Shown one piece after another: positions 1 through 10,514 of a DNA stretch of 64,000 nt. This stretch comes from Neocallimastix lanati (nom. inval.) (taxonomy: Eukaryota > Neocallimastigomycota > Neocallimastigomycetes > Neocallimastigales > Neocallimastigaceae): the NCBI GenBank assembly GCA_016946835.1, contig JACVTC010000145.1:376001-440000 (forward strand), written 5' to 3'. The translations under genes and the position numbers were made by a program. Each line of letters begins with the position of its first letter. Position 1 is the stretch's first letter. The notes under the pieces are model-generated. The model saw only the letters and a program-made list of their open reading frames with translations, was not told the DNA's origin and made no database searches.

Positions 1-386
1 CCAAGTCCAGAACCAATCTACTGTTACCTGTGCAAAACGTTTAGACACATTACCGATGAATGTAAATTTAATCTTATTAGCAAAAACAGGAACAAAACAA
101 CTCAAAATAGCAAGAAGCAGTCAAACAAAAAGAAATCTAAAAATAATAAAAGAAAAGGTAAAAATAACCAAAAAAAAAAAAAAATCTATTGCAAAACATC
201 GAGTTTAAAGAAGACGTTTCTGATGAAGAATTTTTTTTAGAAGAACTTGAAAATATGTATGACAAACCTTTAAATGGTTTTGAACCATTAGAAGAAAAAG
301 AGAACACTAAAGAAAATTATGAAAATAAATACATTTCTCTTGTATTAAACTCTTTCAGATGGTACAACGGTTTGGACCTAGGATAG
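1..386 (+). pseudogene. copia gag zinc knuckle and acidic linker (fragment)
   Basis: Bases 22-63 encode a CCHC knuckle with spacing C-X2-C-X4-H-X4-C (Cys codons at 22, 31 and 61, His at 46), the nucleic-acid-binding motif of retroelement nucleocapsid. A Lys/Asn-rich then Glu-rich linker follows and ends at a TAG (384-386) immediately before the protease active site. The frame changes at the A-run at 170-182. This is the C-terminal part of gag of the decayed copia element. Confidence 0.8.
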
Positions 387-640
387 GATACTGGCGCTTC
401 AGAACACATCACCAATAGCAAGGAAATTCTTTCCAACTTCAGAGAAGAAAAGAATTTCAATTCAATAGGTAGTATCCATGGTTACAATATTAAATTTGAA
501 TATGTTTTATATACTCAAAACAAGTTAATAAAAAATTTTTTGAGCGGTATTAAACTTGCAAAGAACGGTTTAAAATGTAAATATAAAAGCCAGGAAAGAC
601 AAAGTATTTTTATTACTTTAAAGACTGAAACTTGAAAGCA
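387..640 (+). pseudogene. copia aspartic protease fragment
   Basis: Bases 387-401 encode DTGAS, followed by EHITNSKEILSNF, the usual active-site context of copia-type aspartic proteases. The reading frame is preceded by an in-frame stop and breaks again around 600-650. Confidence 0.8.
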
Positions 641-936
641 AAAAAAAAAACAATTAATATAGGTACATTCAAAGCTAACAAAAAAATAATACACTTTGTA
701 TTTATACAAAAGATAAGACAAATTTAAAAGAATTGTATTGACATCACATCGTTGCAACCAGAAGCAATAAAAGAAATTAATGATCAATCTAAAAATGTTA
801 TGGCACAGAAGACTCGCTCATTTTTTACAACGAAAATTTAACGAAATAATTAAAACTTCACAACGTTATCATTAATGAATGTCTTAAATTGCAAAATTGC
901 CCAAGTTAAATAGAAAACCTCGCAACGTAAAAACAC

Positions 937-1490
937 ACCAAAAGCAAAGCGTCCATTCGATGTAATCCATTCTGATGTTATTGGTCCTCTCTCAAAATCG
1001 TACACAGAGAAAAGGTATATTCTTACTTTTATTGATGAATTTACCAAAAAAAGTTGAATCTTCCTTTTGAAAAAAAAAAGACAAAAAAAAGACAAAAAAA
1101 AAACAAAAAAAAAAAAAAAAAAATAAGAAGTACCAAGAACAATAATAAATTTCTTTACTTATTTAAATAATCAATTTTATTTTATTATAAAATCAAAACC
1201 TTCCGTTCTGATCAAGGTACAGAATATTAACAAACATAAAGGTATTGAACTATTGCAAAGAACATGATATAATCAAATCTTTCTCACCACCATACAATTC
1301 TCAAAACAATGGGATTGCTGAACGTTTTATCTACACAATTGTAAACGGTGCGAAAACTTTAAATTCAATGGAAAAAAAAATGTTTAACGAATTCTGGGAT
1401 GATGATGCAATTAACTATGCAAATCTTCTTTATAATATAACCCTCCATAAAGGAATTGAAACCAAAAATTCAGAACGAAATCTACCATAA
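937..1490 (+). pseudogene. copia integrase core (broken)
   Basis: All three catalytic-core blocks are visible but in different frames. About 966-990 gives HSDVIGPL (first Asp), 1201-1227 gives FRSDQGTEY (second Asp) followed directly by a stop, and 1305-1328 gives NNGIAERF (the Glu). The piece at 1245-1490 stays open for 81 codons. Low-complexity A-runs at 1070-1125 separate the first and second blocks. It cannot yield an active integrase. Confidence 0.85.
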
Positions 1491-1999
1491 CAAAAAGGTA
1501 AATCTTAAATATATTAAATGGATTTGGTTGTGATGCTTATTATAAGGTCTTTTCTCAAGGAAAAATGAAAATTCGATAGCAACGGTAAAAAAAAAAAAAA
1601 GGTGTGTATTCTTGGGAATAAACATAAGGGTTTCAAATGACGATGAGCCAAATTCCTCTGGGATCGCTTCTTTAGAAGTTGAAGAGAAATTTAATCCATC
1701 TACAAAAAAGAAAATCATCTACGTTCATTAATCAGCAAGCCAAAAAGAAGATTAATTCTAACAATAAAACAATAAACACTGTTCCTTTTAAACCCAAGCT
1801 GATTCATCCTAAACTTCCAGAGAGTAAGAAATTAAAACCATCCATGAATAAATCGTGTAAAAAGACCGGGAAATTCTTTATTTCCTGATAATAACAAAAA
1901 AAAATAATACAATATTTCTCTTGACAACACTGAATCTTCTAAAGGCTGTTTAACTGAAACACCTCCTCCTTATAGGCAAGCCATTTCTCGATATGATAA

Positions 2000-2660
2000 A
2001 GACCAATGGATTGAAGCAATGAATTTGGAATGACAAAATTTCTATGATAAAAAAAACGATAACTTTTATTTAAAAAGCTTCCTAATGGTACTAAACCAAC
2101 AACTACCAAGTGGGGTTTATACTCTCAAGAAGGATGAAAATGGTAATATTTTAAAACACAAGGCTCGTCTCGTCACTCGTGATTTTTACACAAAAAAAAG
2201 GGTACTGACTATGACTTAACATACTCACCTACTCTTATCTTATCTTAGTATCGATAGTTTAAAATTAATTATTGCTCTGTCCTCAAAATTCATCTGGAAC
2301 TGACTTAATGCAGTTCGACATTAAAGCCGCTTATCTCAATGCTCCATTTGACAAAGACATCTAGGTTACCATTCCACCTAGTGATGTAAACTTTGGTAAA
2401 AGGATATTGGATTCTAAGAAAAGCTTTATACCGCCTGAAACCATCAGATCGTCAATGGAACATTCACTTTACAAACTTTCTCAAAATATAATGTGGTTTC
2501 ATTCAACTAACTTCTGAACCGTGTATTTTTTGTTGTTAAAAAGGAGGGAGGAAAAGCTGTATGTATTATAGGTGTTGACGTGGTTGATTTATTAATAACA
2601 GGAATTAAATATCATATAGACAAAATTATTATAAAGATTTAAGAAAAAATTTTAAAGTTT
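2000..2660 (+). pseudogene. copia reverse transcriptase (broken)
   Basis: Recognisable RT blocks: a WIEAMNLE-like start near 2010, KDENGNILKHKARLV near 2130-2185, a DYDLTYSPT-like block near 2210, and QFDIKAAYLNAPF near 2310-2350. The catalytic block near 2566-2602 reads GVDVVDLLITG, where active copia RTs have Y-V-D-D, so the Tyr and the first Asp of the catalytic pair are lost. Several stops and frame changes lie between blocks. Confidence 0.85.
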
Positions 2661-3039
2661 CAAAATGCGGTGATGCAGATTACTTTTTAGGAATTAATAT
2701 CGAAAAGGAATGTTCAAATTATTTAGTTTCTCAAACTCAACTTATAAAGGACTTACTATAAAAATAAAATATAGACAATAATTAGAAAAAGCAAAAACTC
2801 CTTGCTCAACAGTAACAAAATCAATGAAAAATGATATCAAATATAATAAAAAGCTATATTTAAAAGCGCCGTTGGATCTTTAATCTATCTCTCAAGATGT
2901 ATACGTCCTGAGATTACCTTTCCCATTGGAAAAGTTTGCTTGAAATTTTGAGAATTCAACTATGGGCTGACTGGAAAATTTGGCAATTAAAATATTAAAA
3001 TATTTAAACTATACTAAACTTTATAAAATTAAATATAAA

Positions 3040-3260
3040 GGACAAGAAAATATTATTGCCTACACTGATACAGATGTTGCGTTGCTGGTGACCCAAAGGA
3101 TAGGAAATCTATCTCAGGTTACATAATATTAATGAACAATGACCCAATTTGTTGGCAATCTTAAAAAAAAAAAAAAAGTAGTTGCCACATCTACCGCTGA
3201 GACTGAATATATTGTTACGGCTGAATGTACTAAAAAGGTTTTATGGATTTAGAAATATAT
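3040..3260 (+). pseudogene. copia RNase H fragment
   Basis: Near 3055-3075 the frame reads AYTDTDVA, and near 3188-3240 STAETEYI...AECTKK, the two conserved blocks of copia RNase H (active-site Asp, and the STAEAEY-type motif). An A-run at 3163-3177 lies between them. AT-rich repeats of the TGGATTATTCAATATTAAAAAAAA type fill 3245-3365, then the terminal peptide precedes the LTR. Confidence 0.8.
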
Positions 3261-3613
3261 TATATTGATTATTCAATATTAAAAAAAAAAAAACAATATT
3301 ATATGGATTATTCAATATTAAAAAAAAAACCAATATTATATGGATTATTCAAAAAAAAAAAACAATAAAAATTTTTTACTGACAATCTAGCAAGAAAAAC
3401 AACCATAGAAAACGGTGAACTCAATAATAAATTAAAACACATAGGAATAAGATTTTTACTTCAATAAAGACAATATTAAAAATATCAGAATAAATTTAGA
3501 ATATATTAATACCAAAAAAAAAAATGTTAGCTGGTCCATTAATAAAAGAATTTAATGGATCAAAAATGACAAAGTTCACAGATCAAATCTTTGACAAGCA
3601 AACATTCTGGTCT

Positions 3614-3622
3614 AAGGGGGAA
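3614..3622 (+). other. Polypurine tract of the copia element
   Basis: AAGGGGGAA lies directly against the TG that opens the LTR. This is the position of the plus-strand primer in LTR retrotransposons. Confidence 0.75.
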
Positions 3623-3975
3623 TGTTAGAATATTGAAATCTGCTATATACGTGTTTAATTAATTTTAGATGTGTAAAATAGATTAAATTATTTCATTATT
3701 AAAATTATTCTCGTTATTTGATTAATTTCATTATCATTTGAAATACATTATGTTATTAACATATAAAGATTTTCATAGTAATATTAATGAGCCACATATA
3801 GTATAAATATCCATGTATTTTTCAAATTGTAATATAAATAATTATTCATATTAATAAATAAATAAACTTTAATTAATAATAAAATATTTTATAAAAACTA
3901 TTAATTTATTTATTAATTTTATATATTTATATGTTTATTTTTTAAAAATTTAAGCCACATTTTGTGAAATGAACA
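3623..3975 (+). repeat. 3' LTR of the copia element (right end approximate)
   Basis: It begins TGTTAGAATATTG immediately after the polypurine tract. Inside are a TATA-like GTATAAATAT near 3800 and an AATAAATAAATAA polyadenylation-like run near 3855. The last plausible boundary is ...GAACA at 3975, which pairs TGTT...AACA; no second copy is in the window to prove it. AGCCACAT occurs twice inside (3790-3797 and 3953-3960). Confidence 0.6.
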
Positions 3976-4098
3976 CCCCTCCCTTATTATATTAACTAAC
4001 TTTTATTTTATTACTAATATTTATTATATTTTATAACATTTTATTATATATATATATTTTTTATTAAATTTTATATTTTATTATTGGATTACTTTATT

Positions 4099-4297
4099 AT
4101 AAATTAGTATAAATGTAAATTATTTTATGTAATTGTTGATAATTAATTATTATTAAAAAATAAATAAAAATAAATATTAAAAATATATAATTGAGTTATA
4201 AATTAGTATAAATGTAAATTATTTTATGTAATTGTTGATAATTAATTATTATTAAAAAATAAATAAAAATAAATATTAAAAATATATAATTGAGTTA
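4099..4297 (+). repeat. Tandem duplication, 99-bp unit, two copies
   Basis: The block starting AAATTAGTATAAATG at 4101 recurs at 4200 with essentially identical sequence through ATATATAATTGAGTT, giving a 99-bp period. It is AT-only intergenic sequence with no coding potential. Confidence 0.9.
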
Positions 4298-4302
4298 AAA
4301 GT

Positions 4303-4735
4303 ATGATATCACATTATTATTTACTATTATTATCATTATTATCATTATTATTATTATTATTATTATTGTTATTATTATTTACTATTATTGTTATTATTAA
4401 TTACTATTATTATTATTATTTATTATTTTTATTTATTATTATCATTATTATTATTATTATTATTATCATTATTATTATTATTATTATTATCATTATTATT
4501 ATTTACTATTATTATCATTATTATTATTATTATTATCAGTATTATTATTTACTATTATTATCATTATTATTATTTATTATTATTATCATTATTATTATTA
4601 TTATTATTATCATTATTATTATTTACTATTATTATCATTATTATTATTATTATTATTATTATGATTTTATTATTATTACCATTTACTATTATCATCATTA
4701 TTATTATTATGATTAATATTATGATTATATTAAAG
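4303..4735. repeat. (ATT)n microsatellite with ATC and ACT interruptions
   Basis: About 430 bp of trinucleotide repeat on the plus strand, broken at irregular intervals by ATC, ACT and GTT units. Open frames through it encode only Ile/Leu/Tyr homopolymers and are not genes. Bases 4736-5020 after it are plain AT-rich sequence with nothing recognisable. Confidence 0.95.
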
Positions 4736-5022
4736 ATGAAAAATTAATATTAAAAATAGATATGATTTAAAAATAATATAATTTGTATTTTTATTAATTT
4801 TTTTTTTTTTTTAAATCTATTAATATATTAAATTTAATATATTATCAATAAAATTAAATTTTAACTATTATAAATATAAATATATAAATAATTAAATACA
4901 TAAATAATAGTAATAATGAAAATTATTAAATTTATTTCATATATTTTAATTGTTCCATTTATTATAACCGCATTTAATATGAATTAATGTATTTACTTAA
5001 AAACTTTTGAATAGTAATATTA

Positions 5023-5320
<298 letters not shown>

Positions 5321-5682
5321 TACAGAAAAAAGAAAAAAGTATAAACAAAATTTTTAATATAATATTTTAAATACTTAATAGCATTTATACTTAACTAAAT
5401 ATATATATTAATTATAATTATATATATATCTGTATATTTCATTTTTGATACTAAAAAAACTCTTTTAAAATAAAAAAAAATAAATAATGAAATAAAGTAA
5501 GGTAAAATGAATAGTAGAATATGAATGTAATTACAGTATAGATTGAATACAATACAATATAATAAAATAAATAATGAAGTAGTATAAAAGAGTAAAGTAT
5601 TAATAAAAATAAAATAAAATAAATAAAAAGTAAATTTTGCTAACCGAAGAACGAAATATATCAAATAATCATTAATATTTAT

Positions 5683-5720
<38 letters not shown>

Positions 5721-6725
5721 TTAATTGCTTTTATATTTTAAAACAGAATACAATAATAAAAAAAAATTTAAAGAAAAATATTATAAATATGTATAATTTT
5801 TTTTAATATAATTACTGATTTTTAAATATTTATAATAATAAAAGATTTTCATTTTATTCATTTTTTTCTAAGTTAATTAAATATTAAATTTAATATTTTA
5901 TTATAATTAAAAAAAATTAAATATTAAATTTAATATTTAAATTACTTAATGAAAATTTGCATTAATAAAATATTTAAAAATATTTTATGATTATAATTTT
6001 AAATAAATAAATAAATAATAATAAAAAAAAAAGAAGAGAGATTAATTCAAAATGATTTTATTTTTATTTTCATTCATTATATTTTAAATTAATTTCATAT
6101 GAAAAATTAATATATTTATTATAAATATTATAAAATAAATTAAAATAAATTTAAAAATTTAAAAAAAAAAAAAAATTGATTTGATATTAACGGTTAATAT
6201 TTATTAATTAAATGGTTAATGTGCAATAATTTCCAGATATAATTTTTGTCTCTATACCATTTATTTTTTTTGTTATAAAAATATTATTATTATTTTAACT
6301 ATTTTTATTTCCTATTATCATAAATAATTATAATGTTAACTTTAGTAATACCATTAGTATTGTTATTTATTAATAATAAAAAAAGATTAATGAAATTTAA
6401 TTTATTTAAAATATTTTTAAATATATAAAGAGTATAATAAAAATCATTAAAGTAAAACACTATTAAAGTTTATTCCATTTAATTATATAAAAAAAAAATT
6501 TTTTTTTTTTATAAAGTTTATTCTAATTTAATAATATAAAAAAAATTTTTTTATAAAAATAATAAAAACGACAAAGTTTTCCTTGTAAAAAAAAAAAAAA
6601 AAATAAAAAAAAAAAAAAAATTCAAACAAAAATATTTGTGTAGATAATAAATTCGAAAAAAAAAAAGAGAAAAAAATTTATTTTATTATTATTTAAATAT
6701 TAAATAAAATATATATACAATAAAA
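5321..6725. other. AT-rich intergenic region upstream of the small secreted gene
   Basis: No gene is visible. The stretch contains a T-run at 5683-5719, repeated TTAAATATTAAATTTAATATT at 5875-5940 and several poly-A tracts (6158-6176, 6585-6620). A segment around 5508-5570 (AATAGTAGAATATG...) resembles 63455-63520 at the far end of the window. The last 60 bases before the ATG at 6726 are A/T only and end in ACAATAAAA, a typical A-rich fungal start context. Confidence 0.6.
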
Positions 6726-7040
6726 ATGAAATTCTTATCTTTAATTTATTTCCTTTTTGCTTTATTATTATCAACTGTTATTGCAAAAGAAACATGTTGT
6801 GAAGTTTGCCCAGTCGGTAAAGAAAAATATTATTCTATCGATTTAAAATATAATAGATGTGGAGAATGCTGTATGAAATCAAGGGATTACTGGATTTTTC
6901 ATATTTTCGAAAAAGGTCTTAAAAAAGCAGAAAATGAACATCCATGTTCTGAGCTTGGTTACAATAAATATTTAGAAACTGAAACTCATGGGGCTCTTTT
7001 TATTAAAATGACCTTAGATAAATACGACGTATCCGATTAA
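6726..7040 (+). CDS. Small secreted cysteine-rich protein (104 aa)
   Basis: This intronless ORF encodes a 104-residue protein. Residues 1-20 form a signal peptide (Lys2, a Leu/Phe-rich core, and Ala before the mature Lys-Glu-Thr), so the product is predicted to be secreted or to enter the ER. The mature chain has seven Cys, including two CC pairs: CCEVCP near residue 24 and CGECC near residue 46. It ends in an acidic D-K-Y-D-V-S-D tail. The block GKEKYYSID...NRCGECCM and the ending THG...MTLDKYD look like a conserved small secreted protein family of fungi and some other microbes; this is recalled, not searched. Codons use more C and G at third positions than the flanks, supporting a real gene. 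Function is unknown; a disulfide-stabilised extracellular or cell-wall protein is plausible. Confidence 0.8.
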   Translation: MKFLSLIYFLFALLLSTVIAKETCCEVCPVGKEKYYSIDLKYNRCGECCMKSRDYWIFHIFEKGLKKAENEHPCSELGYNKYLETETHGALFIKMTLDKYDVSD

Positions 7041-7332
7041 TAATATAACTATAGTAGCTACATTAAATATATATAAAAATTAAAAATAAAAAATAATGGA
7101 ATGTTTATAAAAAATATAATAATTAAATATAAATGAAAAAAGTTAACAAAATTTAAACAAATGTAAATATTATTAATAATATATATATTTTTTAATATTA
7201 TAAATAAAAGAAAAAAATGAAATAATAATAATAATAATAATAATAAAAAGGTGTAATTATAAATATTTTTTATTTTATATATATATAATATATATTTGAA
7301 TTATTTATATTATATAATAAATATATATATAT

Positions 7333-7363
<31 letters not shown>

Positions 7364-7544
7364 GAATAATTATAAATATTTTTTATTTTAATTTTTATTT
7401 TTTAACATAAAAGAAAAATAAATAATTACCAAATAAATAATTACTAAATAAAACATTATTCATTTAATAATTTTTTATTTTTAATAAAATTTCAAAGTGT
7501 TGATTTTCAATTTAATTATTATTATTTTGCAAAGTTTGAATATA

Positions 7545-7580
<36 letters not shown>

Positions 7581-7884
7581 TATATTTATTAACTAAATAT
7601 TTTTACAATATCATATGTAGAAATATTTTATTGATATTAACCATATAAATGATATAATTGAAATTTGGATTATACTTTATTAGCATATTCTATATTTATT
7701 TATATTATTTAATATTATTTGAATTCACTGATAAAGATTTTTTTAAAATCTAAACGCTTTTATTTATATTAGTATTAGAATTTACTAATAATAAAATTAT
7801 AAAAAGAACAACATTAAAATAATGAAAAAAAAAAAAAAAATTATAATCATTAAAGTTAATAATAATAATAATAATAGTAATAAA
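7041..7884. other. AT-rich intergenic region
   Basis: It contains A-runs, a short (AAT)n at 7225-7245, (TA)n near 7280-7330 and a T16/A17 inverted run at 7551-7580. No coding signal was seen on either strand. Confidence 0.6.
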
Positions 7885-8110
7885 TGTTAGGTGTTGGAGT
7901 GTTAGTTATGTGGTTACATCAACTTTATTAATATATTTTATGATAGATGTATTGAGCACTTAAGGCACAAAGTGCTACAAGAACGTATGTACAATAATAT
8001 TTATTTTACATATTTATAGACATATGAATGTGGCTTAGATCACATGATATATTAATGTAACATGAAATGTAATATTTAAGTTTATATACCAATAATTCAC
8101 ATAAGTTATC
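7885..8110 (+). repeat. LTR-like direct repeat, left copy
   Basis: It begins TGTTAGGTGTTGG, resembling the TGTTAG start of the copia LTR at 3623. From 7903 it matches 9468 onward over about 195 bp with moderate divergence; the block TTTATGATAGATGTATTGAG is shared exactly. ATGTGGCT lies at 8028-8035. The right end is uncertain: sequence continues into CTCTCTCAAACC, which the other copy lacks. Confidence 0.6.
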
Positions 8111-9449
8111 ATTCCTCTCTCAAACCTAATTATTTCAAAGAATATAATTTGGTTTGCAAGTGTACGTGTGAAATATGTAAATTTTCTGATATTAAATTTT
8201 TCCTAATATTTTTTCTAATATCTATAAACTATTAATTTTTTTTTTTACTATTCTAAATTAATTTTCAATTTTACATGAATTTATAATTATTTTTCTCAAT
8301 TTTTACATGAAATAAAAATTTTTTTTTTTCGATTTTACATGAAATATAATGATTTTTACAATTTTACTATAATTATGATTTTTACAATTTTACTATAATT
8401 ATAATAATTTTTACAATTTTACAAAAAATAAAATAATTATCTAATATAATATTAATTATTTAGAAGCTAAAATAATTTCTTTAATATAATTTAATTTAAT
8501 GATTTTCCCCCTAAACTAAATACTTAGTATTATTATACCGTTAATAAGTATTAGATGAACCTATGTAATTTGTAATTTATAATAAAAAAAAAAATTATAG
8601 GGTTTAAATATACCATTTATATATGATGAAAACCTTTCTCTTGAAGGGTGATATTATACCATCCAAAATATGTGAATACCGAATATCTCTTATATATTGG
8701 ATGTTGGAATTTACATCACTTTTAATTGTAATTCGCTTTGTAGAAATATTGAATTATTAAATTATTTTATATTTCTTTAAGAATTTTTTCAAAATTTTAT
8801 ATTTATATTTTTTACTCTATATTGATTTTCTTTCATTTCAAGGTAACTATTTTTTCAAATAATTAATTTAGTGAGATTTTGTTTTAAATAAACATTTATT
8901 TTACTATAATTGTACTATATTCCCCCCTAAAATCCAAATGTTATAATGTATTTTAAATATTTGGATTTTCTTTCCAACAAGTATTTATAAATATATATAT
9001 AATTATTATTCTATTTCTTAACTAATATTATCCAGTTCCCCCCTTCATATCTAAATGTTTAAAAATAAATGTTTATATTTGAAAATTGAAGATAAAATTA
9101 AATGTAATGAATGTAATAAATGAAATTCATAAACAATTCTAGATTTAAATTGAAGTATAATATTACTAATGATTAAAATTTATCATAAACTTAAAATTCA
9201 TTTAATCGGAATTCTTACCAACAGATTACATTATAATGTAAGTATTAAAATGAGGAGTCTATCGCCTCTTGTAATGTAAGTCAGAGTCATAACATTTCAT
9301 AGTTAAAATGTATGAATAAAATAAATATATATGTGATGAATCAATGTCATCATTATAACAATGGAGCCTTTTCAAAAAAAGTATTATTCCATTGTGGATG
9401 GATTCCTTATGAGTTTATGAAGGTATTACACCGTCACTTGAAATTAGTA
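8111..9449. other. Non-coding interval between two LTR-like repeats
   Basis: There is no open frame and no retroelement protein motif. The interval carries three C-tracts: about 8505 (TTTTCCCCCTAAA), 8931 (TTCCCCCCTAAAA) and 9036 (GTTCCCCCCTTCA). Each is followed within about 40 bp by a short inverted repeat, for example CCAAAT...ATTTGG after the second. The part around 8640-8700 and 9195-9440 is less AT-rich than its surroundings. It could be the interior of a non-autonomous LTR element or a decayed one. Confidence 0.5.
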
Positions 9450-9693
9450 GTATCTATGGAGTTTTGATTATGCGGTTATATCAACTTTATTAATATATTT
9501 TATGATAGATGTATTGAGCACTTATGGCACAAATTACTTCAAGAACTTACGTACAATAATATTTACATTACATTATAGACATATGAATGTGGCTTAGATC
9601 ACATGATACATTAGTGTAACCTGAAATGTAATATATAAATATATATACTAATAATTCAATTAATTTACCAATAAATATATATATTGGTATCAC
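9450..9693 (+). repeat. LTR-like direct repeat, right copy, with a primer-binding-like end
   Basis: The core 9468-9662 matches 7903-8100, and ATGTGGCT sits at 9587-9594 in the equivalent place. It is followed at 9685-9693 by TGGTATCAC, which resembles the TGGTATCA start common to initiator-Met-tRNA primer sites of copia elements. If this is a primer site, this copy is a 5' LTR whose element has been lost, rather than the partner of the left copy. Confidence 0.5.
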
Positions 9694-9942
9694 AAAATAT
9701 GGCAGAATTACATTTAAATCATGTATTAAAATAATGAAAAAAAATTTTTATAATCATATATTTAGATAATAAAAAGAAATTAAATTAATTTTTAAATAAA
9801 CATCAATTAATAATGGTTATTGGCAAATTGAAATTTTAATAATTTATAAAAAAAAAAAAAAATAAAATAATAATAATATAAAAATTAATTTAATTTAGTA
9901 TATTAATAATAATTATTATTATTTTTTTTTTTAATTATAATA

Positions 9943-10492
9943 TGATATACAACTCAAAAGTTCGATGTACTTTTGTTGGGATTTATTTATTAAATTTATT
10001 AATTTATTATTTATTTATTTATTTAATTTTATATAAAAACTACATATAATTAAAAAGACTATTTAACAACTTTCTTATTCTTTTAATTACAAACTAACTT
10101 AACTTAATATAACTTTTACACAACAACAACTACTATTGCTCTACTATTCTCTTAATTCAGAGAAATGCTTTATTTTTATGTTATTTAGTTATAATTAACT
10201 ATTTAATTAATTGTTCTTGTGATTAGAATAAACTATTGATAATTATTATTTAAGGAAATATTTAAAAACTATATAAATATAAATATAAAATAATAAGAAT
10301 ATAATTAAAACATTGATTTATGCTATAAATTTTATTATTAATTATAAATATAATTAATATATAGAAATCAAGCCACATATTGAAATTGTTGTAAAATCAT
10401 TAGATTTAAATTTGATTTATGACATTAATTTATGTTTGAATAATAAAACTAATTTTATATTAATTAAGGTTTGAATATTTCATTTTATATCA
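9943..10492 (-). repeat. 3' LTR of the internally deleted gypsy element
   Basis: 550 bp, TGATATAC...TATATCA, with its second copy at 13465-14020. It contains AGCCACAT at 10371-10378. Most of its length is A/T, with an ACAACAACAAC stretch near 10120. Confidence 0.92.
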
Positions 10493-10505
10493 TTCGTCCC
10501 ACCTT
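10493..10505 (-). other. Polypurine tract of the gypsy element
   Basis: On the minus strand AAGGTGGGACGAA lies directly upstream of the 3' LTR. It is 13 bases with only one pyrimidine other than the T after AAGG. Confidence 0.6.
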
Positions 10506-10514
10506 AAGATACAA

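Larger units (their letters stand above)
1..3622 (+). mobile_element. Degenerate Ty1/copia retrotransposon, internal region (5' part outside the window)
   Basis: Copia-order domains can be followed through three frames with many stops and A-run frameshifts: a gag zinc knuckle at the window edge, aspartic protease, integrase, reverse transcriptase and RNase H, then a polypurine tract and an LTR. Integrase before reverse transcriptase is the diagnostic Ty1/copia order. No frame is open for more than about 80 codons, so the element is dead. Its 5' LTR and most of gag lie left of base 1. Runs of 8-20 A within the coding region (around 170, 1070-1125, 3160 and 3280-3360) suggest slippage contributed to decay. 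Confidence 0.9.

Noticed and set aside
4303-4747. Open frames of 119-137 codons rich in Ile, Leu and Tyr
   Set aside because: They are translations of the (ATT)n microsatellite and have no non-repeat sequence.
7551-7580. T16/A17 inverted run as a terminator
   Set aside because: It is an A/T homopolymer pair without a nearby transcription unit end; such runs are everywhere in this DNA.
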